Origin: an uncultured Pelagibacteraceae bacterium
Lineage (GTDB): Bacteria > Pseudomonadota > Alphaproteobacteria > Pelagibacterales > Pelagibacteraceae
DNA length: 64,000 nucleotides
Reading direction: 5' to 3'
NCBI GenBank assembly: GCA_902584995.1
Contig: CACICF010000002.1
Location: 1-64,000 of the forward strand
The first letter of the stretch is position 1; the number at the start of each line of letters is the position of its first letter. A model generated the notes under the pieces. It saw only the letters and a program-made list of their open reading frames with translations. It did not search any database and was not told the origin of the DNA. The translations under genes were made by a program, and so were the position numbers. This document shows, piece after piece, positions 60,295 to 64,000 of the stretch.

Positions 60295-61973
60295 CCTTTT
60301 TAAAAATAAATAACTTAAGCATTGACTACAAAATGAGGAAAGAAACAGTTAATGCAGCAAAAAATATAAATATAGATATTAATAAAGGTGAAATAGTCGG
60401 ATTAGTTGGGGAGTCTGGGTCGGGTAAAAGTACTGTTGCTAACGCTATAGTAAATTTGATTGATGAACCAGGTAAAATTTCAAATGGATCAATATTTATG
60501 GGTGAAACAAATATAAGTGAAAATCAAGAAACTATCGTTCAATACAGAGGAAAAAAAATAGGATTGATATTTCAAGATCCACAAACTTCTTTAAATCCAA
60601 TTCTTACCGTTGGAGAACAGCTCATTGAAACAATACAAACTCATTTAAATATAAATACAGGTGAAGCAAAAAATAGAGCAATCAATTTATTAAAGGAGGT
60701 GGGTATAAAAGAGGCAGAGAAAAGATTTAGCAATTATCCTCATCAATTTTCTGGAGGTATGAGACAAAGAGTTGTTATTTCTTTAGCTTTGTGTTGTGAA
60801 CCAGAATTATTAATTGCAGACGAACCAACCACAGCACTAGATGTTTCAATACAATCTCAAATTCTTGAATTGATAAAAAAGTTAACAAAGGAGAGAAATT
60901 TAGCAGTTATACTTATAACTCATGATATGGGTGTAATTGCAGAAACTACAGATAGAGTAGCTGTAATGAAAAATGGAGATCTGGTAGAGATTGGTCCAAC
61001 AAAGCAAGTTTTAGTAGAACCAAAAGAAAAATATACAAAAAGTCTGGTTAGTTCAGTACCACCAACAAATAAAAAAATATCAAGGTTTACAATTATTGAA
61101 AAAGAGAATTTAAATTATCAAAATAATAATATCAAAATATTAAATAGATGGTCTAAAAAAAGTATTGTAGATCAAAACTTAGTCAAAATCCAAAATTTGA
61201 GTAAATCTTTCGATGATAGTTTTTTCACAGAAAATACAAAAAATTCAGTAATGGCAGTAGACAATGTTTCTTTTGATATTAAGGAAGGTAAATCATTTGG
61301 TCTAGTTGGAGAGAGTGGTAGTGGTAAAACTACTATAGCAAAAATGGTTGTGAATTTATTTAAACCAAGTTCTGGGGATATATTTTTTGATAATATAAAT
61401 GTTACTAAGATCAAAAAAAATAAAGATTTATTTAAATTTAGAAGACAAATTCAGATGATCTTTCAAGACCCATTTTCCTCTTTAAATGGCAGACTCAAAG
61501 TAAAAGAAATTATTGCAGAACCGATTAAACTTCATAACCCAAACATAAAATCTATTGATTTAGACAATTATATTTACGATTTATTAGAGTCTGTAGAATT
61601 AAGTCAACAATCGGCAATAAGATATCCGCATGAGTTTTCTGGTGGTCAAAGACAAAGAATATCAATTGCAAGAGCATTGGCTACGCAGCCTAGACTTCTT
61701 GTTTGTGATGAACCAACTTCAGCCCTTGATGTTAGTATTCAGGCTCAAATATTAAATTTATTAAAAGATTTACAAGAACAGTTAAATTTAACTATTTTAT
61801 TTATTAGTCACGATTTACCTGTTGTCCGACAAATGTGTGATAAAATAGCTGTACTTAAAGATGGAAAATTATGTGAGGTTTCTGAAACAGAGGAATTGTT
61901 TAAAAATCCAAAACATAATTATACAAAGGAACTACTAAAATTAATGCCAAAAATTGAGTCAATTTATAACTAA
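60291..61973 (+). CDS. Fused ABC ATPase (DppD-DppF type)
   Basis: A 560-residue protein carrying two ATPase domains. First: Walker A GESGSGKST, signature FSGGMRQRV, Walker B LLIADEPTTALD (about residues 40-190). Second: GESGSGKTT, FSGGQRQRI, LLVCDEPTSALD (about residues 340-485). Each is followed by the oligopeptide-ABC C-terminal segment. The fusion supplies both subunits normally made as separate DppD and DppF, fixing the 1:1 ratio. It completes the receptor-BC-DF importer. Confidence 0.94.
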   Translation: MTFLKINNLSIDYKMRKETVNAAKNINIDINKGEIVGLVGESGSGKSTVANAIVNLIDEPGKISNGSIFMGETNISENQETIVQYRGKKIGLIFQDPQTSLNPILTVGEQLIETIQTHLNINTGEAKNRAINLLKEVGIKEAEKRFSNYPHQFSGGMRQRVVISLALCCEPELLIADEPTTALDVSIQSQILELIKKLTKERNLAVILITHDMGVIAETTDRVAVMKNGDLVEIGPTKQVLVEPKEKYTKSLVSSVPPTNKKISRFTIIEKENLNYQNNNIKILNRWSKKSIVDQNLVKIQNLSKSFDDSFFTENTKNSVMAVDNVSFDIKEGKSFGLVGESGSGKTTIAKMVVNLFKPSSGDIFFDNINVTKIKKNKDLFKFRRQIQMIFQDPFSSLNGRLKVKEIIAEPIKLHNPNIKSIDLDNYIYDLLESVELSQQSAIRYPHEFSGGQRQRISIARALATQPRLLVCDEPTSALDVSIQAQILNLLKDLQEQLNLTILFISHDLPVVRQMCDKIAVLKDGKLCEVSETEELFKNPKHNYTKELLKLMPKIESIYN

Positions 61974-61985
61974 AAGGAGAAAATT

Positions 61986-62378
61986 ATGACAGTGTTTAAT
62001 AAAATATCAGATAAAGAAGCATCTGGAAAAGTAAAAGAAATTTTTGATGAAATAAAAGAGGCAAGACAAATTACTGAAATTCCAAATTTCTGGAAAACTA
62101 TGGCTAACAGTCCAGAAACGCTAGAAAGGACTTGGAGATCATTACAACAAGTAATGAAAAAAGGAGCTTTAGCGCCAGAGATTAAAGAATTAATTTATGT
62201 TGCTGTATCAATAACAAATGCTTGCGAATATTGTATTAAATCTCACACATTGGCTGCAAAAAAAAAGGGTGCCACTGATGAGATGATAAATGAAATGATT
62301 GCAATAGTTGGAATGGCAAATGAAACAAATCGACTAGTTGAGGGATACCAAGTAGAAGTCGATGATTTTCTAAAATAA
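61986..62378 (+). CDS. Carboxymuconolactone decarboxylase/AhpD-family protein
   Basis: A 130-residue alpha-helical protein. The redox or proton-relay motif is ACEYCIKSH (Cys80, Cys83, His87), as in AhpD-like alkylhydroperoxidase proteins rather than true carboxymuconolactone decarboxylases, which lack both cysteines. A good SD (AAGGAGAA) precedes the start, 12 bases after the ATPase gene. Probable role: thiol-dependent peroxide defence. The link to the peptide importer may be only transcriptional. Confidence 0.87.
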   Translation: MTVFNKISDKEASGKVKEIFDEIKEARQITEIPNFWKTMANSPETLERTWRSLQQVMKKGALAPEIKELIYVAVSITNACEYCIKSHTLAAKKKGATDEMINEMIAIVGMANETNRLVEGYQVEVDDFLK

Positions 62379-62379
62379 A

Positions 62380-62727
62380 ATGAATTTTGATTTTGTTTAC
62401 AAAATTTGTACAAAATCTGAATGGAATGATGCAAAAGAAAATAAAATTTTCAAAGGCACACCCCTTGATTTAAAAGACGGTTTCATCCATTTTTCTGATA
62501 TAAATCAGGTAAAACAGACACTTAATAAATTTTATTTAAATCAATCTAATTTAGTACTTTTAAAAGTAGATGCACTAAAACTTCAGAAATTAGTTTGGGA
62601 ACAATCATCTTCTGGAGACATGTTTCCTCATCTATACTCAGATTTTGATATAGATTGTGTAGTTAAAGAATATTCTTTGGATTTAAAAGAAGATGGCAAT
62701 CATAAAATACCAAGTGAAATTAAATAA
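62380..62727 (+). CDS. DUF952 family protein
   Basis: A 115-residue protein with the DUF952 pattern: FVYKICTKSEWNDAKENKIFKGTPLDLKDGFIHFSDINQV, then LVLLKVDALKLQKLVWE and FPHLYSDF. Structures of this fold resemble ADP-ribosyltransferase-like or glutathione-transferase-like proteins, but no function is established. It starts 1 base after the AhpD-like stop and ends 1 base before the stop of the convergent SMR-like gene. Confidence 0.86.
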   Translation: MNFDFVYKICTKSEWNDAKENKIFKGTPLDLKDGFIHFSDINQVKQTLNKFYLNQSNLVLLKVDALKLQKLVWEQSSSGDMFPHLYSDFDIDCVVKEYSLDLKEDGNHKIPSEIK

Positions 62728-62728
62728 A

Positions 62729-63064
62729 TTAACCTGACTTACCAACTAAATTTACAATCAATACTCCTGAAATGATTAGTATTAGACCAATGATTGTAAA
62801 TAAGTCTGGAATTTGATTAAACTTGTAAATTCCAACTATAGAAGTTGCAATTATACATAATCCAGCAAATGAAGCATAAGTTATTCCAACCGGTATAGTT
62901 TTCATAACTAAGGACAATGTGTACATACAAGCAATTATAGTTATCGCGGTAAAAACACTTGGTAAAAAAATTGTAAAACCATTCGCCGCTTTAGCAAATC
63001 CATTTGCAGCAGTTCCTAAAGCTACTGCAATAATTAAAATTATGTAAGATGTTATATTACTCAT
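62729..63064 (-). CDS. Small multidrug resistance (SMR)-like membrane protein
   Basis: A 111-residue protein with four hydrophobic segments. The NGFTIFLPS turn after segment 1 and MKTIPVGITYASFAG in segment 3 match the SMR family (EmrE, SugE, MdtIJ). The essential membrane Glu of segment 1 is replaced (LGTAANGFAK), and there is no glutamate at all in the protein; the YAIWSG motif is YASFAG. It may be a divergent transporter with another coupling residue, or a chaperone-like partner. It is alone on the minus strand, 48 bases downstream of the cupredoxin gene. Confidence 0.75.
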   Translation of the reverse strand: MSNITSYIILIIAVALGTAANGFAKAANGFTIFLPSVFTAITIIACMYTLSLVMKTIPVGITYASFAGLCIIATSIVGIYKFNQIPDLFTIIGLILIISGVLIVNLVGKSG

Positions 63065-63112
63065 TAAAAAAGAATAATATTATCTAAAATTAATATCTAC
63101 AAAATTTTGATG

Positions 63113-63610
63113 TTACTCAATTATTATTGGTCCAACCATTCCACTTTCGTAATGACCAGGAATATTGCAAGCCATTTCCAAAGCTATATCTTTGGAAAAT
63201 TTCCAAATTATCTCTCCAGTTTTATTAGGCTCTAACATCACGCTATTAGCATGTTTATGTCCAAGCGAGTGATCTTTTTTAGACATTTCTTTCATCTTAG
63301 CATGATCGATACTATCTCCTAATAGAATATCATGCTCTATTAATCTTGCCATTTCAGGCTGATGTTTTATATGCATCTCTTTTGTGGCAATATTATATTC
63401 ATGAACAAGTTCACCCAAATTTTTAACGATTATTTTTACCGTCTCACCTTTTTTTACTTTAATTGAACTCGGTTCATAATAATTGTCATACATTTTTACT
63501 TCTATTACTCTAGTTACGTCTTTCGGATCTCCTTTGGATCCAATCATCTTCATTGAAGCTGCATTTGAATTAAAGGCGATAAAAACAAATAAAAGTATAA
63601 GTTTTTTCAT
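63113..63610 (-). CDS. Periplasmic cupredoxin with a His/Met-rich insert
   Basis: A 165-residue secreted copper protein: signal peptide about residues 1-18, then a cupredoxin fold. The type 1 copper ligands are visible as His70 (LVHEYNI), Cys148, His153 and Met158 (CNIPGHYESGM). Between strands, residues 78-122 form an insert rich in His and Met (MHIKH, HAKM, DHSLGHKH). Such inserts occur in CopI-type copper-tolerance cupredoxins. It could buffer copper or carry electrons. It is coupled by TAATG to the upstream SnoaL-like gene. Confidence 0.85.
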   Translation of the reverse strand: MKKLILLFVFIAFNSNAASMKMIGSKGDPKDVTRVIEVKMYDNYYEPSSIKVKKGETVKIIVKNLGELVHEYNIATKEMHIKHQPEMARLIEHDILLGDSIDHAKMKEMSKKDHSLGHKHANSVMLEPNKTGEIIWKFSKDIALEMACNIPGHYESGMVGPIIIE

Positions 63611-63930
63611 TATTTTGGCATAGGAGTTGCGCCAGTCTCTAAACTCATGATTTTTCCATTATCATATTTGTAAACTGCCATTACTGCTTCAACATTACCA
63701 TCATCAAATGTTACAAACGCATGGTGTACTCCAACCTCATCATTTTCATAAACAATTCTAGTGTCCCTCTGTTTAATATCTCCACTCATGGCCCATTTGA
63801 TCACATCAGATTTGCTTAAAGTATTACCTGATTTATGCATTGTAAATTTAAAATCATCATGCAAAAGCTCATTCATTGCTGCTTCATCTTTATCTTTTAT
63901 AGCCGCGCTATATTTTTCTAATATTGACAT
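63610..63930 (-). CDS. SnoaL/NTF2-like small protein
   Basis: A 106-residue cone-shaped NTF2-like fold: MSILEKYSAAIKDKDEAAMNELLHDDFKFTMHKSG, then KSDVIKWAM, and three C-terminal strands (HHAFVTFDDGNVEAVMAVYKYDNGKIMSLETG). The frame is open to 63981, but ATG 63930 has a strong SD (AAGGAG) 7 bases upstream and gives the standard N-terminus. Function unknown; such proteins bind small molecules or act as isomerases. It forms a two-gene operon with the cupredoxin. Confidence 0.8.
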   Translation of the reverse strand: MSILEKYSAAIKDKDEAAMNELLHDDFKFTMHKSGNTLSKSDVIKWAMSGDIKQRDTRIVYENDEVGVHHAFVTFDDGNVEAVMAVYKYDNGKIMSLETGATPMPK

Positions 63931-64000
63931 TTTAATCTCCTTAGTTTTTGTAAAATTATTATATTTAAACTCCTTCAACAATTATAGAATTTGACACAGC

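Noticed and set aside
1..64000. CRISPR arrays, tRNA/rRNA genes, insertion sequences, prophage
   Set aside because: No regular spaced repeats, no cloverleaf-like or rRNA-like segments, no transposase or integrase frames; the repeated A/T runs are base-composition effects.

Overview
The window looks like a streamlined, strongly AT-rich alphaproteobacterial genome, most likely of the SAR11 (Candidatus Pelagibacter) type. This is inferred from the AT-rich base composition, nearly absent intergenic space, many ATGA/TAATG stop-start overlaps, a core with sufS-sufU-sufT-sufA and a type I glutamine synthetase, many solute-binding-protein transporters, and no recognisable transcription-factor gene in 64 kb. 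I see no tRNA, rRNA, CRISPR array, transposase, integrase or phage gene. No gene-free stretch exceeds 300 bases; the longest are 2215-2445 and 31550-31733.

Layout. (1) 1-5364 is core: the end of a SUF iron-sulfur operon, glnA on the minus strand, a YbaK-type tRNA-editing protein and a DMT exporter. (2) 5368-24644 is a polyol/sugar region: iolG-like, a second Gfo/Idh/MocA enzyme, iolE and iolD (myo-inositol catabolism), interleaved with a minus-strand operon of a ketopantoate-reductase-like enzyme, two Fe(II)/2-oxoglutarate oxygenases and a 2-hydroxyacid dehydrogenase. Divergent from that operon is a co-translated pair, a DUF1907 metalloprotein and a PanB-like barrel that lacks the PanB active-site residues. 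An HpcH/HpaI aldolase, an aldehyde dehydrogenase, and an rbs-like ABC transporter with a FucU-type mutarotase and a PfkB kinase follow. (3) 24645-31549 holds a rhamnonate-dehydratase-like enzyme and a PdxA-like dehydrogenase, divergent from a TctCBA transporter with an SDR and a ROK kinase. (4) 31734-37738 is a glucose-type ABC importer with an SDR and a Gfo/Idh/MocA enzyme. (5) 37731-50637 holds a DMT transporter, an altronate-dehydratase-type enzyme, an IlvD/Edd sugar-acid dehydratase broken by a one-base frameshift, a TRAP transporter, and a set resembling the non-phosphorylating L-fucose route (lactonase, enolase-family dehydratase, SDR, diketo-acid hydrolase). (6) 50588-64000 returns to housekeeping genes: ppc, ccdA, a gamma-butyrobetaine-type dioxygenase, an inositol-monophosphatase-family protein, a glutamine amidotransferase, an Opp/Dpp peptide importer and small stress/redox genes.

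How the genes work together. The middle 45 kb reads as a catabolic region for polyols, deoxy sugars and sugar acids, with four complete importers (two sugar ABC, one TTT, one TRAP) next to dehydrogenases, dehydratases, aldolases and kinases. A repeated design stands out. Each of the five solute-binding-protein genes has a clear Shine-Dalgarno sequence and is followed directly by a strong hairpin, usually an intrinsic terminator. In four cases this sits between the binding protein and its membrane components, and in one case (tctC/tctB) it lies inside the first codons of the downstream gene. This suggests that the binding protein is made in excess over the permease by partial termination or 3'-end protection. 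Palindromes near several of these starts are the only visible candidate control sites.
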